Part shown: positions 43,653-52,999 of the stretch, piece after piece | Layout of the letters: every line of letters starts with the position of its first letter | How positions within the stretch are numbered: the first letter of the stretch is position 1 | Origin: Acidobacteriota bacterium | Lineage (GTDB): Bacteria; Acidobacteriota; Terriglobia; UBA7540 | DNA: 64,000 nt | Reading direction: 5' to 3' | NCBI GenBank assembly: GCA_021838785.1 | Contig: JAKCCV010000001.1 | Span: 62,001-126,000 of the forward strand | Notes under the pieces: generated by a model | The model's database searches: none | What the model saw: only the letters and a program-made list of their open reading frames with translations | What the model was told of the DNA's origin: nothing | Position numbers and translations under genes: made by a program

Positions 43653-44731
43653 GACTCGCGCTCAATAATAAAGTCCGGCAGCGACAGGAGCGCGTCTTTA
43701 TAAGGGGATTCGGGAAACTCTTCCAGGCGGCGCTTGGCTCGTTGCGCGAGTTCGAGCGCCTTGGCTTGAGCCGCCTCCAGCGCTCCCGATTGTTTGGCCA
43801 GCTCCAAAATCTCAGCGAAAAGCGCATCCGGAAACTCGCCGCGCTCGAAGGCTCGCGCGATGCGTCGCGCCGGGTCCCTCGGCAACCGTTTGAGCAGATA
43901 GATAAACGGCAAGGTCGCCTTGCCCTCGCGCATATCGCTGCCCACCGGCTTGCCGAGTTTGGCCTCGGAGGAGGTGAAATCCAGAATGTCGTCCACCAAC
44001 TGAAACGCCAGCCCCAAGTTGAGGCCATAGGCGGCGAGCGCGTCTTCTTCCTCCTGACGCTTCGCGCCCAGCGTCGCGCCCAGCCGAAGGCACGCCGAAA
44101 ACAAGCAGGCCGTTTTGCGATAGGCGAGATCGAAGTATTGCTCTTCGGTCGTGTCGGCGCGGCGGAGACCGTTGAATTGCAGCAGTTCGCCTTCCACCAT
44201 AGCCTGCGTCAACTCGATGAGAAGATCGAGAATCTTGAAGTTTCTCTCCTCGAGCGCCATGCTGAAGGCCTGCATGTAAAGCCAGTCTCCCGCCAGAACG
44301 CTCAGGTGGTTTCCCCAGCGGCGATTGATGGAGGGACGACCGCGGCGCATTTCGGCTTTGTCAATGACGTCATCATGGATGAGCGTGGCCGAGTGAAGGA
44401 GCTCCATCACGGCCGCCAACGGCACCGCCGCCGGACCCTCATAGCCGCAAAATTTTGACGAGAGCAAGAGCAGCGCGGGGCGCAATCGCTTGCCTCCTCC
44501 GGCCTGCAAGTATTGGCTGATTTGCGCGACCGGCGGAATCGCCCCCGAGCCTTGCAGCGCCAGCTCTTTCTCCACCTCTTGCAAGTCCGACCGCACCAGG
44601 GCGAAGACTTCCTTCACCGTCCAGCGCGGGCGGCTGGCCGGCGCGTCTTGCCCGGCGCGCTCGGCGCGAGGCTGCAAGCAGGCGTCTTTGGTTCCGGCAA
44701 GGATGGGAGTCACAAAGAGGTATCGTCCCAC
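43649..44731 (-). CDS. ispB: Polyprenyl diphosphate synthase (IspB-like)
   Basis: A 360-residue trans-prenyltransferase that makes the side chain of quinones. The first Asp-rich motif is D120-D-V-I-D124 (LLHSATLIHDDVID) and the second is D247-D-I-L-D251 (LAFQLVDDILD). The GGGKRLRP region for isopentenyl diphosphate is near residue 80. The start is GTG; about 35 residues before the family domain suggest the true start could be later (for example the GTG near 44617). Chain length cannot be judged reliably. Confidence 0.88.
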   Translation of the reverse strand: MGRYLFVTPILAGTKDACLQPRAERAGQDAPASRPRWTVKEVFALVRSDLQEVEKELALQGSGAIPPVAQISQYLQAGGGKRLRPALLLLSSKFCGYEGPAAVPLAAVMELLHSATLIHDDVIDKAEMRRGRPSINRRWGNHLSVLAGDWLYMQAFSMALEERNFKILDLLIELTQAMVEGELLQFNGLRRADTTEEQYFDLAYRKTACLFSACLRLGATLGAKRQEEEDALAAYGLNLGLAFQLVDDILDFTSSEAKLGKPVGSDMREGKATLPFIYLLKRLPRDPARRIARAFERGEFPDALFAEILELAKQSGALEAAQAKALELAQRAKRRLEEFPESPYKDALLSLPDFIIERES

Positions 44732-44960
44732 AAATCGAGATTAAAAGGAAGCCGCTTGCGCAGGTGAACATCCCCCAAATGAATTTGCATTTCCGGCGCG
44801 ACTCGCGCAAGATAGTGAGTTTGCGCTTGCCGGTGCCTCGCCCTCCAAGGCTGCGACGCGGTGCAACAGAGCGTCGGAAGAATTTGCAGCCTTCGGGAGC
44901 CCGAGGTTCCAGCAAGGCAACAGGATGGTTGCCAACCAAAGTTCACCGAAGGAGATTCGC

Positions 44961-46286
44961 GTGGCGAAAAAAGGAGTTTCCATCGAGGAACCCCAAGGGA
45001 AATTGGGCGTGCTCCTCTGCGGCCTAGGGGCCGTTGCAACAACATTCATTGGCGGAGTCGAAGCCGTGCGGCGCGGCTATGCGCAGCCCATCGGCTCTCT
45101 CACCCAGATGGGGACGATTCGGCTGGGCCTGCGCACCGAAAAGCGAGCGCCCAAAATCAAGGATTTCGTGCCGCTCGCCGAACTCAAGGATTTGGTGTTT
45201 GCCGCCTGGGACCCCATCCCCGACAACGCTTACGAGGCCGCCCGCAAGGCCGGCGTCATGGAGCGTTCTCTCCTCGACGACTTGAAGGATTTCCTCGAGC
45301 CCATCGAACCGCTGCCCGCCGTCTTTGACCAACGCTTCGTCAAGCGCCTGGAGGGCAAGAACGTCAAAAAGGGAAAGACCAAGATGGACCTCGCGGAGCA
45401 AGTCATGGCGGATATCTCCCGCTTCCGCGAAGCGAGCGGCGCGGCTCGGTTGGTGATGGTCTGGTGCGGCTCCACCGAAACGTTTTTAAGTGAGAAGCCG
45501 CCTCATCGGTCGCTCACGGCGTTCGAGAAAGCTCTCAAGTCCAACAGCCCTGACATTGCTCCCAGTATGATTTATGCCTACGCGGCGCTGAAAGCGGGCG
45601 TCCCGTTCGCCAATGGAGCGCCCAACCTGACGGCGGACATCCCGGCGCTGGTGGACTTGGCGGCTCGCCAGCGCGTTCCGATTTGCGGCAAGGACTTCAA
45701 GACCGGGCAGACGCTGATGAAAACCATCATCGCCCCCGGACTGAAGGCTCGGTTGCTGGGGCTGCGCGGCTGGTTCTCAACCAATATCCTGGGCAATCGG
45801 GACGGCGAGGTCTTGGAAGACCCCGGCTCGTTTAAGACCAAAGAAGAAAGCAAACTGTCGGCCCTCGAATATATTTTGCAGCCTGAACTCTACCCGGAAC
45901 TCTACCAAGATTTTTACCACAAGGTTCGTATCAACTATTATCCCCCGCGCGGCGACAACAAGGAGGGCTGGGACAATCTCGATATCTTCGGCTGGCTTGG
46001 CTATCCCATGCAGATTAAAATTGATTTTCTCTGCCGGGATTCCATTCTGGCAGCGCCTCTGGTTCTGGATCTCGCGCTCTTCATGGATTTGGCCCAGCGA
46101 ACCCCGGAGATGGCCCGTCGGGGCATTCAGGAATGGTTGTCCTTCTACTTTAAGAGCCCCATGCATGCTCCGGACCTCTATCCCGAGCACGATCTGTTTA
46201 TCCAATTGATGAAATTGAAAAACACGCTTCGCTATCTGCGGGGCGAAGAACTCATTACCCACCTCGGACTCGAATACTACGATTGA
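44961..46286 (+). CDS. ino1: Inositol-3-phosphate synthase (MIPS)
   Basis: A 441-residue enzyme that converts glucose 6-phosphate to inositol 3-phosphate with NAD. The GTG at 44961 follows GAAGGAGATTCGC and is preferred over an ATG at 44925. The Rossmann segment GVLLCGLGAVATTFIGGV is near the start. Conserved parts include PSMIYAYAALKAGVPFANGAPN, GKDFKTGQTLMKTIIAP, GWFSTNILGNRDG and FLCRDSILAAPLVLDL. The product could feed inositol phospholipids or compatible solutes. Confidence 0.93.
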   Translation: MAKKGVSIEEPQGKLGVLLCGLGAVATTFIGGVEAVRRGYAQPIGSLTQMGTIRLGLRTEKRAPKIKDFVPLAELKDLVFAAWDPIPDNAYEAARKAGVMERSLLDDLKDFLEPIEPLPAVFDQRFVKRLEGKNVKKGKTKMDLAEQVMADISRFREASGAARLVMVWCGSTETFLSEKPPHRSLTAFEKALKSNSPDIAPSMIYAYAALKAGVPFANGAPNLTADIPALVDLAARQRVPICGKDFKTGQTLMKTIIAPGLKARLLGLRGWFSTNILGNRDGEVLEDPGSFKTKEESKLSALEYILQPELYPELYQDFYHKVRINYYPPRGDNKEGWDNLDIFGWLGYPMQIKIDFLCRDSILAAPLVLDLALFMDLAQRTPEMARRGIQEWLSFYFKSPMHAPDLYPEHDLFIQLMKLKNTLRYLRGEELITHLGLEYYD

Positions 46287-46312
46287 CGCTCGTGCGCGGA
46301 GCGGCGCGTTCT

Positions 46313-46876
46313 TCAGGCGGGCGATCGCTTGCCCGCGCCGCCCGAGTCCGGCAGCAGGCTGAGGAGTTTGCTCAGGATGGTGGCGGCGCTAGTCAACTCC
46401 GCCAAATCGCGTTGCGTGAAGTCGCGTCCCGCCGACTCGCCGGTTCTGCCCTTCCGGCTCACCTGAATCACTCCCATCACCTTGCCGTCCGCCAGGATGG
46501 GCACGCTCACAATTTTTTGAATAGGAGCGGCTTTCCGCTCGGCGGAAAGATCCACCGCCTCAAAGACCGTGGGATGATGATAGCTGGAAAAATTGTTAAT
46601 GAACTCGCCGCGCTTCTCGCGGATGGTCTTCACGGCCAAGGAGTGAGAGTTGGTAATGGGAATCGAGCCTAGCTTGGACAACTTCACCGGCGTGACAAAC
46701 CGCAGCATCCCGTCGGCCGACAGGTGTAAAATGGCCACTTCGTCCGGCTTGGCCCCGAAGGCGGAGCCAAGCGTCGCCGCAAGACGCTCCAAAGCCTCCG
46801 GCGAAAACGGGTCACCGGCCTGGCGCATTTCCTCGATTAGTCGGACCAACTTGAAGCTTAAATCATCCGCGGCCAT
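46313..46876 (-). CDS. GAF-domain protein
   Basis: A 187-residue protein. The ATG at 46876 follows GAGGAAGCACTCACC; an ATG at 46915 has no ribosome site. Residues ~30-170 form a GAF fold (LERLAATLGSAFGAKPDEVAILHLSADGMLRFVTP, IQKIVSVPILADGKVMGVIQVSRKG). It has no output domain, so it may be a ligand sensor acting through a partner. It ends close to the inositol phosphate synthase gene and is divergent from larC. Confidence 0.82.
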   Translation of the reverse strand: MAADDLSFKLVRLIEEMRQAGDPFSPEALERLAATLGSAFGAKPDEVAILHLSADGMLRFVTPVKLSKLGSIPITNSHSLAVKTIREKRGEFINNFSSYHHPTVFEAVDLSAERKAAPIQKIVSVPILADGKVMGVIQVSRKGRTGESAGRDFTQRDLAELTSAATILSKLLSLLPDSGGAGKRSPA

Positions 46877-47215
46877 GGTGAGTGCTTCCTCAAAAGTGGC
46901 ATTCCGTTCCGGCATTATAGTCGAAAGGGTTCGTGACAAACAATTCAAATCACCGGCTCGCCCCGCGGCCAGGATGGGGTCGGCGAGATGGCGCGCGCTG
47001 GGCAAGCCCGACGCGCAGGCAGAACAGCTAAGCAACGTCGCGCGTCGTCGCCAACGCAGAATCCAATGGCGCCATCCGCCGTCTCGCGCCGGCTCATCAG
47101 ATTGACACGCTGGCGCGAGCGCCCTACTATCGAAGATTGTGCTCTTCATTTCTCCGCAGCCCAACGGCAGCACTTCCCATTTCCCTCTGCGGCTGAGATG
47201 GAGCGCTCGACGCCG

Positions 47216-48433
47216 ATGAAAATCGCTTATCTGGACGGCTCCTCGGGCATCAGCGGCGACATGTTCCTCGGCGCGCTTTTGGACGCCGGGCTCGACGCGC
47301 GTCGCCTCTTCGATGAGCTGAAAAAGCTTCCTCTGGGCTTTTATCGCTTCAAGCGAACGCGGGCCTTGCGCGGCGGCCTGGCCGGGACGCGCGTCGAAAT
47401 TGAGATTCCTCCGTCGCAGCCGCATCGCCATCTCGCCGACATTGAGGCGATGATTCGCGCCGCTGACCTGCCCGGCTCGGCCCAAGTCATGGCGCTCAAG
47501 GTCTTTCGTCGGCTGGGGGAGGCGGAAGCTCAACTCCACAACGTGCCCGTGGAGCATGTTCATTTTCACGAAGTCGGCGCCGTGGATGCCATCCTGGACA
47601 TCGTGGGAACTTGCCTAGGCTTGGAGCTGATGGGCATTGAACGGTTGATGTGTTCCGCGCTCGACGTCGGCGGCGGACGGGTTGAGGCCGCGCACGGCTC
47701 GCTTCCCGTCCCGGCGCCCGCCACGGCGGAACTGCTCAAAGGCATTCCGGTTTATTCTTCCGGCGTCCAGGCGGAACTCGTCACGCCGACGGGCGCGGCG
47801 CTGGTCTCAACCTTGGCGGCGGAGTTCGGCCCGATGCCTCCCATGAAGCTCCGGCGAATCGGTTACGGCGCCGGCCGGCAGGAGTTGCCGGGCCGCCCCA
47901 ACTTGGCGCGGCTCTCGATTGGCGAAGCCGTCGAAGTCTCTCACCCGCAAGCGGGCGCGCCGGGCGATGAAGTCGTCTCTATCATCGAAGCCAACCTCGA
48001 TGACATGAATCCGCAGCTTTTTGGCCACTTGTCCGAGCGGGCCCTCGCCGCGGGCGCGCTCGACGTCACCTGCGCCCCGCTTCAGATGAAGAAAAATCGT
48101 CCCGGCTTGCTCATCAGCGTCATAGCCCCACCCGACGACGCGGAAACGCTCGCCAATCTCCTCTTCGAGGAGACCACCACCCTGGGCGTGCGCATCTATG
48201 AGGCGCGGCGCAAGACGCTTGAGCGCGAGTGGGTTTCCGTCGAGACCGAATACGGTCCGGTGCGCGTCAAGGTGGCGCGGCGCGAGGGCAAGATCGTCAA
48301 CGTGGCGCCCGAATACGACGATTGCGCGCGCTTGGCCGATGACAACAAGGTCCCGTTGAAGCAAGTCATGGCCGCGGCGCTCGCAGGCTTTAAGCCGTCC
48401 GCCCACGGCTTACCTGACCCGACCAACGCATGA
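47216..48433 (+). CDS. larC: Nickel insertion protein LarC
   Basis: A 405-residue protein from the ATG at 47216 (an in-frame ATG at 47198 is an alternative). Diagnostic segments are YLDGSSGISGDMFLGALLDAG, VPVEHVHFHEVGAVDAILDIVG, VPAPATAELLKGIPVY, ANLDDMNPQLFGH and APLQMKKNRPG. LarC puts nickel into the pincer cofactor of lactate racemase and related enzymes. LarA, LarB and LarE are not nearby. It overlaps metG by 4 bp. Confidence 0.93.
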   Translation: MKIAYLDGSSGISGDMFLGALLDAGLDARRLFDELKKLPLGFYRFKRTRALRGGLAGTRVEIEIPPSQPHRHLADIEAMIRAADLPGSAQVMALKVFRRLGEAEAQLHNVPVEHVHFHEVGAVDAILDIVGTCLGLELMGIERLMCSALDVGGGRVEAAHGSLPVPAPATAELLKGIPVYSSGVQAELVTPTGAALVSTLAAEFGPMPPMKLRRIGYGAGRQELPGRPNLARLSIGEAVEVSHPQAGAPGDEVVSIIEANLDDMNPQLFGHLSERALAAGALDVTCAPLQMKKNRPGLLISVIAPPDDAETLANLLFEETTTLGVRIYEARRKTLEREWVSVETEYGPVRVKVARREGKIVNVAPEYDDCARLADDNKVPLKQVMAAALAGFKPSAHGLPDPTNA

Positions 48434-50715
48434 ACAGATTCTTTATCACCACGCCGATTTATTACCCGAACGCCCGGCCGCATCTCGGCTCGGCCTACAC
48501 AACCATCGTGTGCGATGTGATGGCGCGCTACAAACGCATGTGCGGTTATGACGTGGCGTTTCTGACCGGCACCGACGAGCACGGCGAAAAGCTTCAGCGC
48601 GCCGCGGATGCGGCAGGCATTCCCGTGGAGCGCTTTGTCGCTGAAAAGCGTGAGCTGTTCAAAAGCCTGTGGCGCACGCTCGGAATTCCCGAATATAGCC
48701 CGGAGCATCCCGCCGGCTATCGCTTTGTCCACACGTCGCAAAACCCCGACCACGTAGAGTCCGTCCACTGGATGATTCGCCAGGCGCAAAAGGCCGGCTA
48801 CATTGCGAAGAAGAAATACGAAGGCCGCTACTGCATCCACGATGAGCGCTACGTCTCTGACAGCACGGAACCGGCCAATTGCGATATCTGCGGTCGCCCG
48901 GCGGAACTCATCAGCGAGGAGAATTATTTTTTCCGGCTCTCGGCGTTTCAAGACCGCTTGCTGAAGCTCTACCAAGACCATCCTGAATTCGTCCTGCCCG
49001 ACTTCCGCATGAATGAAGTTAAAAGCTTCGTCAAAAGCGGCCTGCGCGATATTTCCATCAGCCGCCGACGCTTGAAGTGGGGCGTGCCCTGGCCGGATGA
49101 TGCCGAGCAGGTCGTTTACGTCTGGTACGACGCGCTCACGAGTTACTTAACGGGCATCGGCTTTCGCGGGCTTGATGCGACCGACCCGAATTCCGATTTC
49201 TACAAATATTGGATGGACCCGAGCGCCGAGCGCGTCCACATGATTGGCAAAGATATTTTGCGCTTCCACGCCGTCTATTGGCCGGCATTCTTGATGGCCG
49301 CGAACGAAGCCCTGCCGGAAGGCGACCGCCTGCCGTTGCCCACCACCATCTTCGCCCACGGCTGGATTTATTACGAGCAGGACAAGATGTCGAAGTCCAA
49401 GGGCAACGTCGTCTATCCCGAACCCATCGTCGAGGCGCTCAATTCCTTCGGCGCTCCCGGCAACGACGCGCTGCGCTATTACCTACTGCGCGATACGCCG
49501 TTCGGCCAGGACGCCAGCTTTTCGTACGAGGGATTGATTCAGCGCTACAACTCCGACCTGGCGAACGGCCTCGGTAATCTCGCCAAACGGACGCTTGACA
49601 TGGTCGCAAAATATTGCAGCGGCGTGGTCCCGGATGCGTCGGAAATGAACCTGCGGACGGGAGGGACGTGGTTCAGTCTGCAGGCCGACACCAGCCGCGC
49701 CCGATATGCCGACCAAGTTTCATCTGCGTATGCGAGTTTTCAGATCTCCACAGCCTTGGAATTGATTTGGACATTCGTCATTTTTTACGGTGGACGGAGT
49801 TCGCCTGCCGTGGAATCGGTGGACGCAGACGGATTTCTTTCCATATACCAGCCCTGGGCGGAGGCTGGCGACCCCACACAGCGCTGGCTCGTTGACGGGG
49901 TCCTGTACGTCACGCTCGAAGCGGTGCGAGCCGCAGCAGCGTTCGCTCACGCTGTTATCCCAGAGGCCACGCGCAGAGTATGGGCACAGCTTGGCGCAGA
50001 GCGCTATCTCGGCAATGTCGAAGACCAACGATTCACAGATTGGAGATGGAGAGGCCTTAAGCCCGGATCAAAAGTTGGCAAGCCCGAGCCGATTTTCCCT
50101 CGGCTTGACAAGGAAAAAACGCTGGCCAAGCTACACGAGCTTGCGGAAGCCGACCGAGTGCGCGAGCGAGCTGTAGCGCCGGCCTATGACCGGCGGCCGG
50201 CTGACAAATCCCCTACCAAAGGAGCAACCGTGGAACAGCAACCTGAACAAAAGCCACCCTCTGCCGAGCCGCTGGCGTCCCGTGGCACGGGCTTCCAGCC
50301 CGTGGAACAACCCACTCGTAACACGGGCTTCCAGCCCGTGGAACAGGCCACAGCCAAGATGGCCGTGTCCCAAGCGCCAGCCGACCAGAAAATCTCCATT
50401 GACGACTTCGCCAAAGTCGAAATGCGCGTTGGCGAAGTTATCGCCGCCGAGCGCATCCCGAAGGCCGACAAGTTGCTCAAGCTCCTGGTGGACATCGGCA
50501 CGGAAGTTCGGCAGGTTTGCGCGGGCATTGCGGAATACTACGAGCCGGAAAAACTCATCGGCCGAAAAGTCGTGGTGGTGACGAATCTCGCGCCCCGCAA
50601 GCTGCGCGGCGTGGAATCGAACGGCATGATTGTGGCGGCGTCGGTCGAGCCGGAGGGCCGCCCCGTCCTCGTGACGTTCCAAGAAGACGTCCCCAAAGGC
50701 GCCCGGCTCAAATAA
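48430..50715 (+). CDS. metG: Methionyl-tRNA synthetase
   Basis: A 761-residue class I synthetase. The HIGH-like motif is PHLGSAY near residue 17; KMSKS lies at 319-323. A CP insertion holds a reduced zinc knuckle (CDICGRP). The anticodon-binding domain has an unusual stretch (FVIFYGGRSSPAVESVDADGFLSI) where the family usually is shorter. Residues ~600-650 are a low-complexity linker in which TGFQPVEQ occurs twice, encoded by palindromic repeats. The C-terminal tRNA-binding EMAPII-like domain starts near 656 (ISIDDFAKVEMRVGEVIAAERIP). Confidence 0.95.
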   Translation: MNRFFITTPIYYPNARPHLGSAYTTIVCDVMARYKRMCGYDVAFLTGTDEHGEKLQRAADAAGIPVERFVAEKRELFKSLWRTLGIPEYSPEHPAGYRFVHTSQNPDHVESVHWMIRQAQKAGYIAKKKYEGRYCIHDERYVSDSTEPANCDICGRPAELISEENYFFRLSAFQDRLLKLYQDHPEFVLPDFRMNEVKSFVKSGLRDISISRRRLKWGVPWPDDAEQVVYVWYDALTSYLTGIGFRGLDATDPNSDFYKYWMDPSAERVHMIGKDILRFHAVYWPAFLMAANEALPEGDRLPLPTTIFAHGWIYYEQDKMSKSKGNVVYPEPIVEALNSFGAPGNDALRYYLLRDTPFGQDASFSYEGLIQRYNSDLANGLGNLAKRTLDMVAKYCSGVVPDASEMNLRTGGTWFSLQADTSRARYADQVSSAYASFQISTALELIWTFVIFYGGRSSPAVESVDADGFLSIYQPWAEAGDPTQRWLVDGVLYVTLEAVRAAAAFAHAVIPEATRRVWAQLGAERYLGNVEDQRFTDWRWRGLKPGSKVGKPEPIFPRLDKEKTLAKLHELAEADRVRERAVAPAYDRRPADKSPTKGATVEQQPEQKPPSAEPLASRGTGFQPVEQPTRNTGFQPVEQATAKMAVSQAPADQKISIDDFAKVEMRVGEVIAAERIPKADKLLKLLVDIGTEVRQVCAGIAEYYEPEKLIGRKVVVVTNLAPRKLRGVESNGMIVAASVEPEGRPVLVTFQEDVPKGARLK
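50286..50304. repeat. Palindromic repeat within metG (copy 1)
   Basis: Reads CACGGGCTTCCAGCCCGTG: an 8-bp perfect inverted repeat around TCC. It is in frame and codes for TGFQPV. Confidence 0.85.
50322..50340. repeat. Palindromic repeat within metG (copy 2)
   Basis: Identical 19-bp palindrome, 36 bp after copy 1 and in the same reading frame. Confidence 0.85.
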
Positions 50716-50785
50716 ATCCTCGGATGGTGCGGTGAGCCAAGCCTTCAAGGCCGATTCTTCCGGCGTCGCGCCGTCTCCTCTTCCG

Positions 50786-51580
50786 ATGAACCCTTGGCTT
50801 CTCGACGCTCACTGTCATTTGGATGACGCCGCTTTCGACGCCGACCGTGAGCCCGTCATCGAGCGGGCGCGCGCTGCCGGGCTGAAATATCTGGTGGCCG
50901 TGGGCGGCGGCCGCGGCCCGGATGAACTCGACGCGAGCCTTCCGCTCGCGGCCCGCTTTGATTTCATCTATGCGACCGTGGGCATCCATCCGCATGACGC
51001 GGCGCGGGTTGAGCCGCGCCATTGGGATCGGCTGCGCCAGGCGGCGCGAGCCCCCAAGGTCGTCGCTCTCGGCGAGATGGGTCTCGATTATCATTACGAC
51101 CACTCGCCGCGCGAGGCGCAGAAAAAAGTTTTCGCGACGCAACTCGACATCGCCCGCGAAGCGGCTCAGCCGCTGGTCATCCATTGCCGCGAGGCTTGGG
51201 GCGATCTGCGTCAGCTTTTGGACGGCTGGGCGGCCACGGGCCTGGGCGGCATCTTGCACTGCTTCACCGGCAGCCTCGAGGATGCCCGCATTTTTTTGGA
51301 CAGGGGCTTTTTGATTTCCTTTGCCGGCAATCTCACTTTCAAAAAAGCCGAGGACTTGCGCCGCGTCGCGCAAGCGGTGCCGTGCGACCGTTTGCTGAGT
51401 GAAACCGACAGCCCCTATCTCGCGCCCGAGCCGCATCGCGGCCGGCGCAACGAGCCCGCTTACGTCCGCTCCGTCACCGCCACGCTCGCCCGCCTCCACA
51501 GCCTCCACGAGGAAGCGATGGCCGACAAGATTCTGCACAATTTCGATGCATGGCTTCATCACCGACACTCGGCGCCGTGA
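50786..51580 (+). CDS. tatD: TatD-family metal-dependent hydrolase (DNase)
   Basis: A 264-residue TIM-barrel hydrolase from the ATG at 50786; a GTG at 50732 in frame would add 18 residues, and neither start has a strong ribosome site. Metal ligands are in DAHCHLD near the start, LGEMGLDYHYD, PLVIHCREAW, ILHCFTG and LLSETDSPYLAPEPHRGRRNEPAYV. TatD proteins have 3'-5' exonuclease or deacylase-type activity. It follows metG, a common bacterial neighbour. Confidence 0.92.
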   Translation: MNPWLLDAHCHLDDAAFDADREPVIERARAAGLKYLVAVGGGRGPDELDASLPLAARFDFIYATVGIHPHDAARVEPRHWDRLRQAARAPKVVALGEMGLDYHYDHSPREAQKKVFATQLDIAREAAQPLVIHCREAWGDLRQLLDGWAATGLGGILHCFTGSLEDARIFLDRGFLISFAGNLTFKKAEDLRRVAQAVPCDRLLSETDSPYLAPEPHRGRRNEPAYVRSVTATLARLHSLHEEAMADKILHNFDAWLHHRHSAP

Positions 51581-51674
51581 GGCGGGTTGCGAGCGGTCGG
51601 CGAATTTTCTTGCGCTGCAAAGGGCTTTTTCATTATCCTGAGATTTTCTGATTCAATTCCCAGGGAGGCGCTCC

Positions 51675-52820
51675 ATGGCGGGAGAGAAGATTGGATTTTA
51701 CGGTCACGTGCGTCAATACCATAACCTCAAGGATGAAATTGACCACGCCTTCCACGAGGTTCTGGAGAGTGGAACGTATGTGTTAGGGCCGCAGCTCAAG
51801 CAGTTTGAAGAAGAATTGGCCCGTTATGCTCATCAGCGCTACGCCGTGGGCGTCAATTCCGGTACGGACGCGCTTTGGCTGGTTTTTTACGCGCTCGGCA
51901 TCGGCCCTGGCGATGAAGTCATCACGACGTCGAACACTTTTTTCGCTACCGCCGAAGCCATCTGGCTGGCCGGCGCGACGCCGGTCTTCGTGGACATTGA
52001 CCCCAAAACGCGCAACCTGGATCCTTCCCTGCTCGAGGCCGCCATCACCCCGCGCACGAAAGCCGTGGTGCCCGTCCATCTCTACGGTCAGCCCGCGGAC
52101 ATGAGAGCCGTGTCGGCCATCGCCAAGAAGCACAAATTGCGAGTCATTGAAGATAACGCCCAGGCGCTCGGAGCGCGCGGCGCCGATTTCACCTTGGGCG
52201 AGTTGAGCGATGCCGTCTGCACCAGCTTCATCATTCAGAAAAATCTCGGATGCTTTGGCGACGGCGGCGCCGTGTTGACCAACGATGAAGCCGTGGCCAC
52301 GGCGCTGCGCCGGCTGCGCAATCATGGCTCGCTCAAGCGCTCGCATCACAGTCTCGGCTTCAACAGCCGCCTCGACGACATTCATGCCGCCACGCTGCGC
52401 GTGAAGCTGCGCCATCTCGACGCCTGGAACGACGCCCGCATCCGCCTGGCGCGGCAATACGATGAAGGCTTGGCCGGCACCTCGCTTCAGTTGCCCTGGA
52501 CGCTTCCCGGCTACCGCAACGTTTTCCATCTCTACGTCGTCGAGACCGACGCGCGCGATGCGCTGCAAGGCTGGCTCGAGCGCGAAGGCATCACCGCCCT
52601 CCCGCACTATCCCATTGCCATTCATCAGCAGGAAGGCTTCCCGTGGGGCCGGCCGGCGCGCATTGCGGGCTCGCTGAAGCACACGGAGCGCTCCGCGGCG
52701 CGGGTTCTTTCGCTGCCGATGTACCCGGAGTTGACCGAGGCCGAAGTGAACCGTGTGATTGAGGCCATCGTCGCGTGGGATAAAACTCAGGCGGGCAAGG
52801 CTCAGAAAGTGGCGAGTTAA
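51675..52820 (+). CDS. DegT/DnrJ/EryC1-family aminotransferase
   Basis: A 381-residue PLP enzyme that usually aminates keto sugars bound to nucleotides. The cofactor lysine is K189 (SFIIQKNLGCFGDGG). Other family segments are VGVNSGTDALWLVFYALGIGPGDEVITTSNTF, VPVHLYGQPADM, VIEDNAQALGA and FNSRLDDIHAATLRVKL. It is followed by a Gfo/Idh oxidoreductase, a pairing seen in amino-sugar pathways. The sugar substrate is unknown. Confidence 0.92.
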   Translation: MAGEKIGFYGHVRQYHNLKDEIDHAFHEVLESGTYVLGPQLKQFEEELARYAHQRYAVGVNSGTDALWLVFYALGIGPGDEVITTSNTFFATAEAIWLAGATPVFVDIDPKTRNLDPSLLEAAITPRTKAVVPVHLYGQPADMRAVSAIAKKHKLRVIEDNAQALGARGADFTLGELSDAVCTSFIIQKNLGCFGDGGAVLTNDEAVATALRRLRNHGSLKRSHHSLGFNSRLDDIHAATLRVKLRHLDAWNDARIRLARQYDEGLAGTSLQLPWTLPGYRNVFHLYVVETDARDALQGWLEREGITALPHYPIAIHQQEGFPWGRPARIAGSLKHTERSAARVLSLPMYPELTEAEVNRVIEAIVAWDKTQAGKAQKVAS

Positions 52821-52999
52821 ATCGCAGCACGGAGGAACCGCCGCGGGGCTGGGTTCTTTGCGCGCCAAACGTTTCCACCCAGAGGCCACAACGGTTCTCG
52901 AGCCCCGGGCGTTAAATCTTTTCAAGTCGAGACGGCCCGCCCCAGGGGAACCCAAACCTTCGCTCCCGGAGACACCTCCGCGAGCTTGCGCGAGGAACC

